Source: Solirubrobacter phytolaccae (lineage in GTDB: Bacteria; Actinomycetota; Thermoleophilia; Solirubrobacterales; Solirubrobacteraceae). Taken from it: DNA of 61,130 nt. Where the stretch lies: assembly GCF_027587195.1 (NCBI RefSeq), contig NZ_JAPDDP010000045.1, forward strand, positions 1-61,130, read 5' to 3'. Below are positions 48,141 to 57,011 of the stretch, one piece after another; positions within the stretch are counted from its first letter, which is position 1, and every line of letters starts with the position of its first letter. The notes beneath the pieces were generated by a model. That model was not told the DNA's origin. It saw nothing but the letters and a program-made list of their open reading frames with translations, and did no database searches. Position numbers and translations under genes: made by a program.

Positions 48141-49202
48141 TCAAGTGGCAGCCAGCTGACGCTTCAGCACCTCGCGCGCGGCGCGCAGCGGCCGGTCGTC
48201 GACGAACGTGTCCCAGTCCAGCGGCCCGTCCAGGAACCCGTGCCGCTCGAGCAGGTTCGCCTGGTCGGCGAGCGCGGCCAGGCGCGCCTTCGAGAGGTCG
48301 ATGTCGAGCTGCGCGGCCACGGCGGGCGAGTAGGCCGCGTCGAGGTCCTCGACCGCGACGCCCGACTCACGCGCCAGCACGGGCCGGGCCGCTTCGGGCT
48401 CGTCCACGGCCCAGCGCCCCGCGCGGATGACGGCGGCCAGCACGCCCGCGACCAGCTCCGGCCGCTCGTCGAGCAGGTCGCCGGTGACGGTGAGCGCGGC
48501 CGGGTTGCCGTTGTTGACGTTGCGCGCCCACTCGTCGAACGCGCCGACGTCGATCACGACGAGCGCACCGGTCGCCGCGCGCAGCCGTGCGGCGTGCCCA
48601 CCACTCGCGAAGACGACGTCGACCGTGCCGTCGCGCAGCGCCGCGGCCTCCTCGCGCTGGAAGCCGGTCAGGTAGCCGGCGTCCCACAGCGAGTCGCGCT
48701 CGCCGGTAGAGGCCGTCGACTCGGCGATGAAGCTGCGGTCGACGACGACCTCGACGAGCTCCACGTCGTCGAGCGTCAGCCCGGCGCTCGCGAGCGCCTT
48801 CTCGTAGCCGCGCAGGGCGGTCGCGCGCACGAAGTCCACGGACGAGTTGACGCGCCGCGGGAGCGAGAGGCGCCGACCGCGCAGGTCCTCGGGGCTGCCG
48901 ATCCCGCTGCCGGGGAGCGTCAGCAGCTGCTGCGGGATCTGCGCCCACGAGAGCCCGATCACGCGCACGTCGACGCCGCGCGAGCGCGCCACGAGCGGCG
49001 GGATGTTGCCGCCGTGGCGGAAGAACGCGCTCAGGTTCTGGTCGAAGTGCGCCTGGCGGACTTTCGGGTCCGAGCTGGCGGACAGCGAGCGGGCGACGAG
49101 GCCGTGCTCGCCCACCGCGTCGTCGATCCAGCCCTGCTCGACCGCGAGCGAGAACGCGGTCGGGACAGGGCAGCGGGTGTACCAAACGCCTTCGATGCTC
49201 AC
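48141..49202 (-). CDS. DszB-like sulfinate desulfinase (periplasmic-binding-protein fold)
   Basis: The protein (353 aa) has no signal peptide, so it is cytoplasmic. It resembles SsuA/NMT1-type binding proteins, but key positions match DszB (2-(2-hydroxyphenyl)benzenesulfinate desulfinase). RCPVPTA aligns with NCPVPNA of DszB (catalytic Cys, here Cys11). QAHFDQNLSAFFRHGGNIPPL, residues 50-70, aligns with the DszB segment holding His and Arg ten residues apart (here His52, Arg62), followed by GG-IPPL. I recall these as the DszB active-site residues. Expected reaction: release of sulfite from an organic sulfinate. It is the last gene of the nine-gene operon and overlaps the monooxygenase by four bases (GTGA). 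Confidence 0.78.
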   Translation of the reverse strand: MSIEGVWYTRCPVPTAFSLAVEQGWIDDAVGEHGLVARSLSASSDPKVRQAHFDQNLSAFFRHGGNIPPLVARSRGVDVRVIGLSWAQIPQQLLTLPGSGIGSPEDLRGRRLSLPRRVNSSVDFVRATALRGYEKALASAGLTLDDVELVEVVVDRSFIAESTASTGERDSLWDAGYLTGFQREEAAALRDGTVDVVFASGGHAARLRAATGALVVIDVGAFDEWARNVNNGNPAALTVTGDLLDERPELVAGVLAAVIRAGRWAVDEPEAARPVLARESGVAVEDLDAAYSPAVAAQLDIDLSKARLAALADQANLLERHGFLDGPLDWDTFVDDRPLRAAREVLKRQLAAT

Positions 49203-50524
49203 GCGATGACCTCCAGTTGACGATGGGCCGGCCGGGCGAGCCCGTAGTGCTCGCGCAGGGTGCGGCCGGTGTACTCGTGGCGGAACAGCCCGCGCCGGCG
49301 CAGGATCGGCACCACGTGTTCGACGAAGCGCTCCAGGCCGGACGGGAGCACGGCCGGCATCACGTTGAAGCCGTCGGCGGCGCCGGCGCGGAACCACTCC
49401 TCGATCGTGTCGGCGACCTGCTCCGGCGTGCCCGCGAACGTGCGGTGGCCGCGTCCGCCGCCGAGCTTGCCGATCAGCTCGCGCACGGTCAGCGACTCGC
49501 GCCGCGCGAGCTCGGCGACGAGCGTGGCGCGGCTCTTGGTGCCCTCGATCTCGGACTCGGCCGGCACCTCGGGCAGCGGGCCGTCGAGCGCGGCGCCGCT
49601 CAGGTCGACGCCGAAGAAGCTCGACAGCTGCTTGAGGCCGTAGGCCGGGACGATCAGCTCGTCCAGCTCCCGCTCGAGTGCGCGCGCCTCGGCCTCGGTG
49701 GCGCCGAGGACGGGCACGATCCCCGGCAGGATCTTGATCGCGTCGGGATGGCGGCCGGCCGCGCGGGTGCGCGCCTTGAGGTCGGTGTAGAACGCCTGGC
49801 CCTCCGCGAGCGAGCGCTGCGCGGTGAACACGGCCTCGGCGTGACGGGCCGCGAACGCGCGGCCGTCCTCCGACGAGCCCGCCTGCACGAGGACGGGCCG
49901 GCCCTGCGGCGTGCGCGAGACGTTCAGCGGCCCGGCGACGCGGAAGAACGCGCCCTCGTGCTCGATCGCGCGGATCCGGTCGCCGTCGGCGTAGACGCCC
50001 GCGTCCTTGTCGGCGAGCTGCGCGTCGTCCTGCCAGCTGTCCCACAGCTTGAGCGCGACCTCGACGAACTCCTCCGCGCGCTCGTAGCGCTCGTGGTGCA
50101 GCGCCTGGCCGTCGCGGCCGAAGTTGCGCGCCGCGTCGTCGCCCGCGGTGGTGACGATGTTCCAGCCCGCGCGCCCGCCGCTGATGTGGTCCAGCGACGC
50201 GAACCGCCGCGCGATCTCGTACGGCTCGGTGTAGGACGTGGACGCGGTGGCGATCAGCCCGATGTGCTCCGTGCGGGTGGCGATCGCGGCCAGCAGCAGC
50301 GTCGGGTCCAGCCGCTCCACCGGGCGGAACCGCGGGTCGCCCCGCAGCACCGGCCCGTCGGCGAAGAAGATCGAGTCCAGCGTGCCGGCTTCCGCGAGCT
50401 GGGCGATCCGGACGAAGTGCTCGACGTCGAGGTTCGCGCCCGGGTCGGACTCGGGCAGCCGCCACGCCGCCTCGTGGTGGCCGACGTCCATCACGAACGC
50501 GTTCAGGTGCAGGTGGCGGCTCAC
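49199..50524 (-). CDS. NtaA/SnaA/DszA-type FMN-dependent monooxygenase, copy 1
   Basis: The protein (441 aa) is a bacterial luciferase-like (LLM) flavin monooxygenase. LHLNAFVMDVGHHEAAWRLPE opens the barrel across residues 5-25, GLIATASTSYTEPYEIARRF holds the flavin-side loop, and FVEVALKLWDSWQDDA and GRPVLVQAGSSEDGRAFAARHAE are family signatures. The C-terminal EYTGRTLREHYGLARP is shared with copies 3 and 4. These enzymes use FMNH2 from a reductase, which is not encoded nearby, and typically cleave C-S or C-N bonds. The start is GTG 50524, overlapping the copy 2 stop. Confidence 0.9.
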   Translation of the reverse strand: MSRHLHLNAFVMDVGHHEAAWRLPESDPGANLDVEHFVRIAQLAEAGTLDSIFFADGPVLRGDPRFRPVERLDPTLLLAAIATRTEHIGLIATASTSYTEPYEIARRFASLDHISGGRAGWNIVTTAGDDAARNFGRDGQALHHERYERAEEFVEVALKLWDSWQDDAQLADKDAGVYADGDRIRAIEHEGAFFRVAGPLNVSRTPQGRPVLVQAGSSEDGRAFAARHAEAVFTAQRSLAEGQAFYTDLKARTRAAGRHPDAIKILPGIVPVLGATEAEARALERELDELIVPAYGLKQLSSFFGVDLSGAALDGPLPEVPAESEIEGTKSRATLVAELARRESLTVRELIGKLGGGRGHRTFAGTPEQVADTIEEWFRAGAADGFNVMPAVLPSGLERFVEHVVPILRRRGLFRHEYTGRTLREHYGLARPAHRQLEVIA

Positions 50525-51891
50525 GCGACCACCGCCTTTCTCCGGTACGCCGTCCCCGGGTGCGTGTCCGCGAGCCGCGGTCCCACCCGCCCGTCGAACA
50601 GCTTCTCCCGGAAGGTCCCCTCGTGGTACTCGCGCTGGACGACTCCACGGTCCTGCAGCACCGGCACCACCCCGTCGATGAAGTCCTCGAACGACCCCGG
50701 GGTCGTCGTGTAGGTCAGGTTCACGCCGTCGATCCCGCCGTCCACGTGCCAGCGCTCCAGCTCGTCGGCGACGTGCTCGGGCGTGCCGACGATCCGGCGG
50801 TTGGCGATCGAGAAGATCAGGTCGCGGAACGTCCACGTCTTGTCCGGCGCGGCCTCCGCGAGCGACTTGACGATGCCCTGCTGCGCGTTCGTGCGCAGAT
50901 CACCGACCGGGGCGTCGGGGTCGACCGCCGACAGGTCCGTCCCCAGCCAGCCCGACACGACCGCGAACGTGCCCTCGTCGCTCAGGTGCTCCTGCACCTC
51001 GCGCTCCTTGCGCCGCGCCTCCCCCTCGGTGGCCGCGGTGATGACCGTCAGCCCCTGGAAGACGAGCAGGTCGTCGGGCCGGCGGCCGGCGAGCACGAGC
51101 CGCCGGTGCAGGTCGTCGACGTTCGCCCGCGCGCCGCGGATGTTGCGGGCGGAGATGAACGTCGCCTCGGCGTGGCGGGCCGCGAACTCGCGCCCGCGCT
51201 CGGACGAGCCGGCCTGGAAGAGCACCGGCGTGCGCTGCGGTGAGGGCTCGCTCAGGTGCGGGCCGGCGACGTCGTAGTACTCGCCGCGGTGGTCGATCTC
51301 GTGGACCTTGGCCGGGTCGGCGTAGACCCCGCGCTCGGTGTCGGCGAGCACGGCGTCGTCCTCCCACGAGCCCTCCCACAGCTTGTAGACGACGTCGAGG
51401 TACTCGTCGCCGCGGTCGTAGCGCGTGTCGTGCAGCGGCAGGCCGCGGTAGCCGAGGTTGTTGGCCGCGTTCTCCAGGTAGGAGGTGACGATGTTCCAGC
51501 CGACCCGCCCGCGGGTGTAGTGGTCGAGCGTGGAGGCGCGGCGGGCGAAGCTGAACGGGTGCTCCTGGAGGATCGAGAGCGTGAACGCCAGCCCGAGGTG
51601 CTCGGTGACGAGCCCGAGCGCCGGGATGAGTGCGCTCGGGTCGTTCACCGGGAACTGCACGGCGCGGCGTACGGCCGCGTCGCGGTTGCCGTTGTAGACG
51701 TCGTAGGCGCCGATCACGTCGGCGAAGAAGATCGCGTCGAAGCGGCCCTTCTCCAGCAGCTTGGCCAGCTCGACCCACGGCTCGAGCGACGTGTAGTCGC
51801 GCTGGCGTGTGTCGGGACGCGTCCACTGGCCCTGCACGATGTGCGAGACGACGTTCATCGTGAACGCGTTCAGCCGCAGTCGCCGGCTCAT
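50521..51891 (-). CDS. NtaA/SnaA/DszA-type FMN-dependent monooxygenase, copy 2 (divergent)
   Basis: The protein (456 aa) has the LLM pattern RLNAFTMNVVSHIVQGQWTR, GLAFTLSILQEHPFSFARR, YLDVVYKLWEGSWEDDA, and VLFQAGSSERGREFAARHAE. It differs from the other three in the C-terminus: EYHEGTFREKLFDG in place of EYxGTTLRxHLGL, and the tail RRKAVVA. DNNR-type loops (VYNGNRDAAVRRAV) are also unique, so it likely uses a different substrate or step. ATG 51891 overlaps copy 3. The gene is the longest of the four. Confidence 0.9.
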   Translation of the reverse strand: MSRRLRLNAFTMNVVSHIVQGQWTRPDTRQRDYTSLEPWVELAKLLEKGRFDAIFFADVIGAYDVYNGNRDAAVRRAVQFPVNDPSALIPALGLVTEHLGLAFTLSILQEHPFSFARRASTLDHYTRGRVGWNIVTSYLENAANNLGYRGLPLHDTRYDRGDEYLDVVYKLWEGSWEDDAVLADTERGVYADPAKVHEIDHRGEYYDVAGPHLSEPSPQRTPVLFQAGSSERGREFAARHAEATFISARNIRGARANVDDLHRRLVLAGRRPDDLLVFQGLTVITAATEGEARRKEREVQEHLSDEGTFAVVSGWLGTDLSAVDPDAPVGDLRTNAQQGIVKSLAEAAPDKTWTFRDLIFSIANRRIVGTPEHVADELERWHVDGGIDGVNLTYTTTPGSFEDFIDGVVPVLQDRGVVQREYHEGTFREKLFDGRVGPRLADTHPGTAYRRKAVVA

Positions 51892-53213
51892 GCCGCCACC
51901 TTCTTTCTCGCGTAGCGGCTCACCGGGCGCTGAAGCCCGAGGTGGTCCCGCAGGGTCGTTCCCGTGTATTCGCGGCGGAAGAGGCCACGGTCGCGCAGGA
52001 TCGGCACGACGTGCTCGACGAACGCGTCCAGCCCTGAGGGCAGGACGTCGGGCATCAGGTTGAAGCCGTCGACGAGCCCCGTCTCGAACCACTCCTGGAT
52101 CGAGTCCGCGAGCTGCTCCGGCGTGCCGATGAACTGCCGGTGCCAGCCGCTCACGCGCTCGAGCAGCTGGCGGGCGGTCAGCCGCTCGCGGCGGGCGAGG
52201 TTGACGATGATGTCGCGCGCGCCCGTCGAGCCGGCGCGGATCTCGTCCGTGCTGAGCGCGTGTTCCGGGAGCGGCTTGTCCCACGCCAGCTCGTCCTCGG
52301 CGACGCCGAGGTGGAAGGCCAGCCACTGCAGCGGCTGCTCGCCGGCCAGCGCGTTGAGCTCGGTCCAGCGCGCCCGCGCCTCGGCCTCGGTGCCGCCGAG
52401 CGTGAACACGAGCCCGGGCAGGATCTTCAGGGCGTCGGGCGCGCGCCCGTGCAGGGCGAGCCGCCGCCGCACGTTGGTGGCGTAGCGCTCGGCGTCCTCG
52501 AGCGAGCCCGCGGACGTGAACACCATCTCGGCGTACTTGGCCGCCAGGCCCAGCCCGCCGGTCGACGCGCCGGCCTGCACCTGCACCGGCCGGCCCTGCG
52601 GCGAGCGCGGCAGCAGCGACGGTCCCTCGACCTCGAAGTACGTGCCCGCGTGCTCGATCCGGTGGATGTGCGCGGCGTCGCCGTAGCGCCCGGCGGCCGC
52701 GTCACCGACGAGCGCCCCGTCCTCCCACGAGTCCCACAGCTCGTGCACGACGGTGAGGAACTCGTCGGCGCGGGCGTAGCGCTCGGCGCGGTCGGGATGC
52801 TCGAGCCCGCCGAAGTTGCGCGCGCTCGCCGGGTTCGCCCCGGTCACCGCGTTCCAGGCCGCGCGCCCCCGGCTCAGGTGGTCGAGCGACGAGAAGCGGC
52901 GGGCGACGTGGAACGGATGGTCGTAGGTGGTGAGGCTCGTGCCGACGAGCCCGAGCCGGCTGGTGACGCCCGCGAGCGTCGACAGCAGCACGCTCGTGTC
53001 GAACCCGAGCGACGGTCCGGCGGCCGGCGGCGTCGTGAACGACGACAGGTCGGCGAGGAACAGCAGGTCGAACGTGGCCCGCTCGGCGGTCTGCGCGAGC
53101 CCGATCCAGTGATCGGGGTCAAAGATCCCGAGCGGGTCGCTCTCCGGCCAGCGCCAGGCGCCGCGGTGCGTGCCGGCGCCGAGCGCGTTCAGGCCGAGGT
53201 GGAGCTCCCTCAT
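51888..53213 (-). CDS. NtaA/SnaA/DszA-type FMN-dependent monooxygenase, copy 3
   Basis: The protein (441 aa) carries LHLGLNALGAGTHRGAWRWPE, SRLGLVGTSLTTYDHPFHVA, FLTVVHELWDSWEDGALVG, GRPVQVQAGASTGGLGLAAK and the C-terminal EYTGTTLRDHLGLQRP. The barrel and loop order match LLM enzymes such as DszA and nitrilotriacetate monooxygenase. ATG 53213 overlaps the copy 4 stop (ATGA). Substrate unknown. Confidence 0.9.
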   Translation of the reverse strand: MRELHLGLNALGAGTHRGAWRWPESDPLGIFDPDHWIGLAQTAERATFDLLFLADLSSFTTPPAAGPSLGFDTSVLLSTLAGVTSRLGLVGTSLTTYDHPFHVARRFSSLDHLSRGRAAWNAVTGANPASARNFGGLEHPDRAERYARADEFLTVVHELWDSWEDGALVGDAAAGRYGDAAHIHRIEHAGTYFEVEGPSLLPRSPQGRPVQVQAGASTGGLGLAAKYAEMVFTSAGSLEDAERYATNVRRRLALHGRAPDALKILPGLVFTLGGTEAEARARWTELNALAGEQPLQWLAFHLGVAEDELAWDKPLPEHALSTDEIRAGSTGARDIIVNLARRERLTARQLLERVSGWHRQFIGTPEQLADSIQEWFETGLVDGFNLMPDVLPSGLDAFVEHVVPILRDRGLFRREYTGTTLRDHLGLQRPVSRYARKKVAA

Positions 53214-54517
53214 ACGAACACCGCCTCGTGGCGCACCGGACGTGGCAGCCCGAGGTGCTCGCGCAGCGTCGTGCCCTCGTACTCGGTGCGGAAGATCCCG
53301 CGGCGGCGCAGCTCCGGCACGACGTGGTCGACGAACGCCTCGAGGCCGGTCGGGAACACGTCGGGCATCAGGTTGAAGCCGTCCGCCGCGCGTTCGCGCA
53401 CCCACGCCTCGATCGTGTCCGCGACCTGCTCAGGCGCGCCGACGACGAGCCGGTGGCCGCTCGCGAAGCGGGTGACGATCTGGCGGACGGTCAGGCCCTG
53501 CGCGGCCAGCGAGAGGAACGCGTCCTGGAAGCCGACGGAGGACTTCAGCCGCGACCGGTCGATCGGTGGGAGCGGCGCGTCGAGGTCCAGCGACTCGGCG
53601 TCGAGGCCGAGCTGCGCCGCGAGGTGCCAGAGCGAGCCCGACCCGCCGGCCAGCTCCTCCAGCCGCTCGTAGCGCGCGTGGGCCTCGGCCTCGGTGCCGC
53701 CGATGACGGTCGTCAGCCCCGGCAGGATCAGCACGCCGTCGGGGTCGCGGCCTTCACGCAGGACGCGCGACTTGATGTCCGCGTAGAACGCCTGACCGGC
53801 CTCGAGCGTGAGCTGCGAGGTGAAGATCGCCTCCGCGTGCTTGGCCGCCAGCGCCCGGCCCTGTGGCGAGCCGCCGGCCTGCACGAGCACCGGCCGACCC
53901 TGGCGCGAGCGCGGGACGTTGAGCGGCCCGCGCACGGAGAAGTGCTCGCCGACATGGTCGATCGGCTCGATCCGGCCGGTGTCGGCGTACACGCCGGCGT
54001 CCACGTCACCGACGAGCGCGTCGTCGGCCCAGCTGTCCCACAGCTGCTTGGTCACGGAGAGGAACTCGTCCGCACGGCCGTACCGCTCGTCATGCGACGC
54101 GGGCGCCTCGAAGCCGAAGTTCGCGGACGCCGTCGGCGCGTAGGTGGTGACCGCGTTCCAGCCCGCCCGGCCACCGCTCAGATGGTCGAGCGACGCGATC
54201 CGCCGCGCGAGGTTGAACGGCTCGTTGTAGGACGTCGAGGCGGTGGCGACGACGCCGATCCGCTCCGTCGCGCTCGCAACCGCGGCCAGCACGACCGTCG
54301 GCTCCAGCGCCGTCATCGGCGGGCGCCGGTCCGGCGGCTCGAACAACCCGGGTTGGTCGGCGAGGAAGACGGCGTCGAGCGTCCCGCGCTCGCCGATCCG
54401 CGCGACCTGCTGGAAGTAGGCGACGTCGAACTGCGCCGTCGGCTCGACCTCACCCGTGCGCCACGCCGCCGGGTGGCAGCCCACCCCGAGCACGTTGACC
54501 CCGAGGCGCACTCTCAC
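53210..54517 (-). CDS. NtaA/SnaA/DszA-type FMN-dependent monooxygenase, copy 4
   Basis: The protein (435 aa) shows RLGVNVLGVGCHPAAWRTGE, TERIGVVATASTSYNEPFNL, FLSVTKQLWDSWADDALVGD, GRPVLVQAGGSPQGRALAAK and C-terminal EYEGTTLREHLGLPRP. It is the first of the four monooxygenases in transcription order and directly follows the transporter ATPase (GTG 54517 overlapping the ATPase stop). A second in-frame GTG at 54511 could also serve as start. It is closest to copies 1 and 3 by eye. Confidence 0.9.
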   Translation of the reverse strand: MRVRLGVNVLGVGCHPAAWRTGEVEPTAQFDVAYFQQVARIGERGTLDAVFLADQPGLFEPPDRRPPMTALEPTVVLAAVASATERIGVVATASTSYNEPFNLARRIASLDHLSGGRAGWNAVTTYAPTASANFGFEAPASHDERYGRADEFLSVTKQLWDSWADDALVGDVDAGVYADTGRIEPIDHVGEHFSVRGPLNVPRSRQGRPVLVQAGGSPQGRALAAKHAEAIFTSQLTLEAGQAFYADIKSRVLREGRDPDGVLILPGLTTVIGGTEAEAHARYERLEELAGGSGSLWHLAAQLGLDAESLDLDAPLPPIDRSRLKSSVGFQDAFLSLAAQGLTVRQIVTRFASGHRLVVGAPEQVADTIEAWVRERAADGFNLMPDVFPTGLEAFVDHVVPELRRRGIFRTEYEGTTLREHLGLPRPVRHEAVFV

Positions 54518-56136
54518 GCGGCCACCTGCTCCCGCTGATACCCGAGCCGCGGCACGGCGGCGACGAGCCGCTGCGTGTAGTCGTGCTTCGGGTTCAGGAA
54601 GACGGCGTCGGCGGTGCCCTGCTCGACGACGCGCCCCTCGCTCATGACGAGCACGCGGTCGGACAGGTGGTGCACGACGCCGAGGTCGTGGGAGATGAAC
54701 AGCAGGCTCACGTCGAGCTCGTCGCGCAGGTCGGCGAGCAGGTCGAGCACCTGCGCCTGGATCGACACGTCCAGCGCCGAGACGGGCTCGTCGCAGACGA
54801 TCACCGACGGCCGCGGCGCGAGGGCGCGGGCGATCGCGACCCGCTGGCGCTGCCCGCCCGAGAGCTCCAGCGGACGCCGGTCGCGAAGGCTGCGTTCCAG
54901 CCCCACGAGGTCCAGCAGCTCGCTCACCTGCGCGGCGTCCTCGGCGGCGTCGCCGACGATCCGCTCGACCGGCCAACGGGGATCGAACGAGCTGAGCGGG
55001 TCCTGGTAGATGACGGAGATCTCGCGTCGCCGCGGACGGCGCTCGCGCTCGCTGAGCGTCGACCACGCGCGCCCGCCCAGCTCGACGACACCCGAGTCCG
55101 CCGTTTCCAGCGCAAGCACGAGCCGCGCGGTCGTGGACTTGCCCGACCCGGACTCGCCGACGATCCCGAGCGTCTCGCCGCGCGCGAGGTCGAACGACAC
55201 GTCCTGCACGACGGTGCGCGCCAGCTTGTCCGGCCCGCGGAAGCTCTTCACGAGGTCCCGCGCACGCAGCAGCGGCCCTTCGCCCGCCGGCGCCGTGCGG
55301 TGCTCGGGCACGACCGCGAGCCGCGGCGCCGATGACGGCGAGAGCCGCGCGCCACGCGAATGCGCCGACGGCACCGCGTCCAGCAGCTTGCGCGTGTACT
55401 CGTGCTGCGGGTCGCCGAACACCTGCGCGGCCGGCCCGCGCTCGACCACCTCGCCCTCGCGCATGACGAGCACGAAGTCGGCCATCCGCGAGACGACCGC
55501 GAGGTCGTGGCTGATGAGGATGAGCGCCTTGCCGCGCGCCCGGGTCGCCTCCAGCAGCTCCAGGACCTGGGCCTGGATGGTCACGTCGAGCGCGGTGGTC
55601 GGCTCGTCCGCGATCAAGAGGCTCGGGTCGAGCGCGAGCGCGGACGCGATCAGCGCCCGCTGTCGCTGCCCGCCCGAGAGCTCGTGCGGGAGCTGGCGCG
55701 CCTTCAGCTCCGGCTCGGGCACGCCGACGTCGCGCAGCAGCTCGACGACGCGTGCCCGCAACTCGTCCTTGGAGCCGCTCCAGCCGTGCAGGCGCGGGCC
55801 CTCGCCCACCTCCTTGCCGACCGGCCGCAGCCCGTCCAGCGAGACGAGCGCGTCCTGAGTGACGAACCCGATCTCCTTGCCGCGGACCTTGCGCCACTCG
55901 CGGTCGCTGAGCGCGGAGACGTCGCGCCCGAGGTACTCGTAGCGGTCCACGCCGACCTGCGCGCGGCCGCCGGTCAGCCCGACGAGCGTGCGCGCGGTGA
56001 CGCTCTTGCCCGAGCCGGACTCGCCGACGATCGCGAGCGAGCGCCCGGGCTGCAGCTCGAAGGAGACCTCGCGGACGGCCTCGGTGGGCCCGAAGGCGAC
56101 CCGCAGGCCCTCGAGGCGGATCAGTGGAGCGCTCAC
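54514..56136 (-). CDS. Fused double ABC ATPase of a dipeptide/nickel-type importer (DppD-DppF-like)
   Basis: The protein (540 aa) has two complete nucleotide-binding domains in one chain. Domain 1: Walker A GESGSGKSVTART (38-50), signature LSGGQRQRA (153-161), Walker B LLIADEPTTALD. Domain 2: Walker A GESGSGKSTTARL (327-339), LSGGQRQRV (425-433), Walker B VIVCDEPVSALD. The OppD-like domain has the C-terminal oligopeptide-transporter region (DPQHEYTRKLLDAVP), repeated at the end (NPKHDYTQRLVAAVP). It energises the permeases at 57008 and 56133. GTG 56136 overlaps the permease stop. Confidence 0.93.
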   Translation of the reverse strand: MSAPLIRLEGLRVAFGPTEAVREVSFELQPGRSLAIVGESGSGKSVTARTLVGLTGGRAQVGVDRYEYLGRDVSALSDREWRKVRGKEIGFVTQDALVSLDGLRPVGKEVGEGPRLHGWSGSKDELRARVVELLRDVGVPEPELKARQLPHELSGGQRQRALIASALALDPSLLIADEPTTALDVTIQAQVLELLEATRARGKALILISHDLAVVSRMADFVLVMREGEVVERGPAAQVFGDPQHEYTRKLLDAVPSAHSRGARLSPSSAPRLAVVPEHRTAPAGEGPLLRARDLVKSFRGPDKLARTVVQDVSFDLARGETLGIVGESGSGKSTTARLVLALETADSGVVELGGRAWSTLSERERRPRRREISVIYQDPLSSFDPRWPVERIVGDAAEDAAQVSELLDLVGLERSLRDRRPLELSGGQRQRVAIARALAPRPSVIVCDEPVSALDVSIQAQVLDLLADLRDELDVSLLFISHDLGVVHHLSDRVLVMSEGRVVEQGTADAVFLNPKHDYTQRLVAAVPRLGYQREQVAA

Positions 56137-57011
56137 AGTGCCTGCACCTTCACTTTGCCTTCGAGACGTTCTTGGATGTGCCGGCCGACGACGGTCACCG
56201 ACAGGGCGAAGAGGACGATCGCCAGGCCGGGCATGACCTCCAGCCACCACGCGCTCGTCGTGTAGTTGCGGCCGGCGTCGAGCAGCGCGCCCCACTCCGG
56301 CGACGGCGGCGCGACGCCCAGCCCGAGGAACGCGAGGCCGGAGGCCCACACGATCGCCTGGCCGACGCCGAGCGTGAACATCACGACCAGCGGCCGCATC
56401 GCGTTCGGGAAGATGTGCTGCGCGACGATCCGCGGGTACGGATGGCCGACCGCGCGCGCCGCCTCCACGTACGTGGAGCCCTTCACCTGCAGGAACTGGC
56501 CGCGGATGATGCGCGCGTAGCCCGGTGCGGTGCCGATCGCCACCGCGACGATCTGCGTCGTCACGGTCTGGCCGAACACGGCCACGAACAGCAGCGCCAG
56601 GAACAGCGTCGGGAACGCGAACAGCACCTCGAGGAAGCGGTTCACGCCGCCGTCCACGAGCCGCGGCCCGAGCCCGGCGGCGATGCCGAGCACGAGCGCG
56701 ATGACGAAGCTCAGCGCGGTCGCGCCGATGCCGATCGCGAGCGACTGGCGGGCGCCCTCGACCACGCGCGAGAACAGGTCCCGGCCCGACTGGTCGGTGC
56801 CGAACGGGTGCTGCAGCGAGGGCGCGAGCAGCGAGCTGTCGAGGTCGGTGGAGAACGGGTCGTGCGGCTGCAGCACGCCGGGGGCGACCGCGGCGAGGAC
56901 GTACAGCGCCACGACGAGCGCGGCGAGCTTGACCCCGGGCGGGACGCTGCGCAGGAACGCGCCCGTCCGGCTCGCGCGGGCCGCGCGCGGTTGGAGGGTG
57001 ATCGCGGTCAT
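56133..57011 (-). CDS. DppC/OppC-type ABC permease
   Basis: The protein (292 aa) has an N-terminal OppC-type extension (PHDPFSTDLDSSLLAPSLQHPFGTDQSGRDL at residues 49-79) before the six-helix transmembrane domain. The coupling EAA loop is EAARAVGHPYPRIVAQHIFPNA. With the permease at 57008 it forms the membrane channel of the importer. ATG 57011 overlaps the stop of that gene. Confidence 0.92.
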   Translation of the reverse strand: MTAITLQPRAARASRTGAFLRSVPPGVKLAALVVALYVLAAVAPGVLQPHDPFSTDLDSSLLAPSLQHPFGTDQSGRDLFSRVVEGARQSLAIGIGATALSFVIALVLGIAAGLGPRLVDGGVNRFLEVLFAFPTLFLALLFVAVFGQTVTTQIVAVAIGTAPGYARIIRGQFLQVKGSTYVEAARAVGHPYPRIVAQHIFPNAMRPLVVMFTLGVGQAIVWASGLAFLGLGVAPPSPEWGALLDAGRNYTTSAWWLEVMPGLAIVLFALSVTVVGRHIQERLEGKVKVQAL

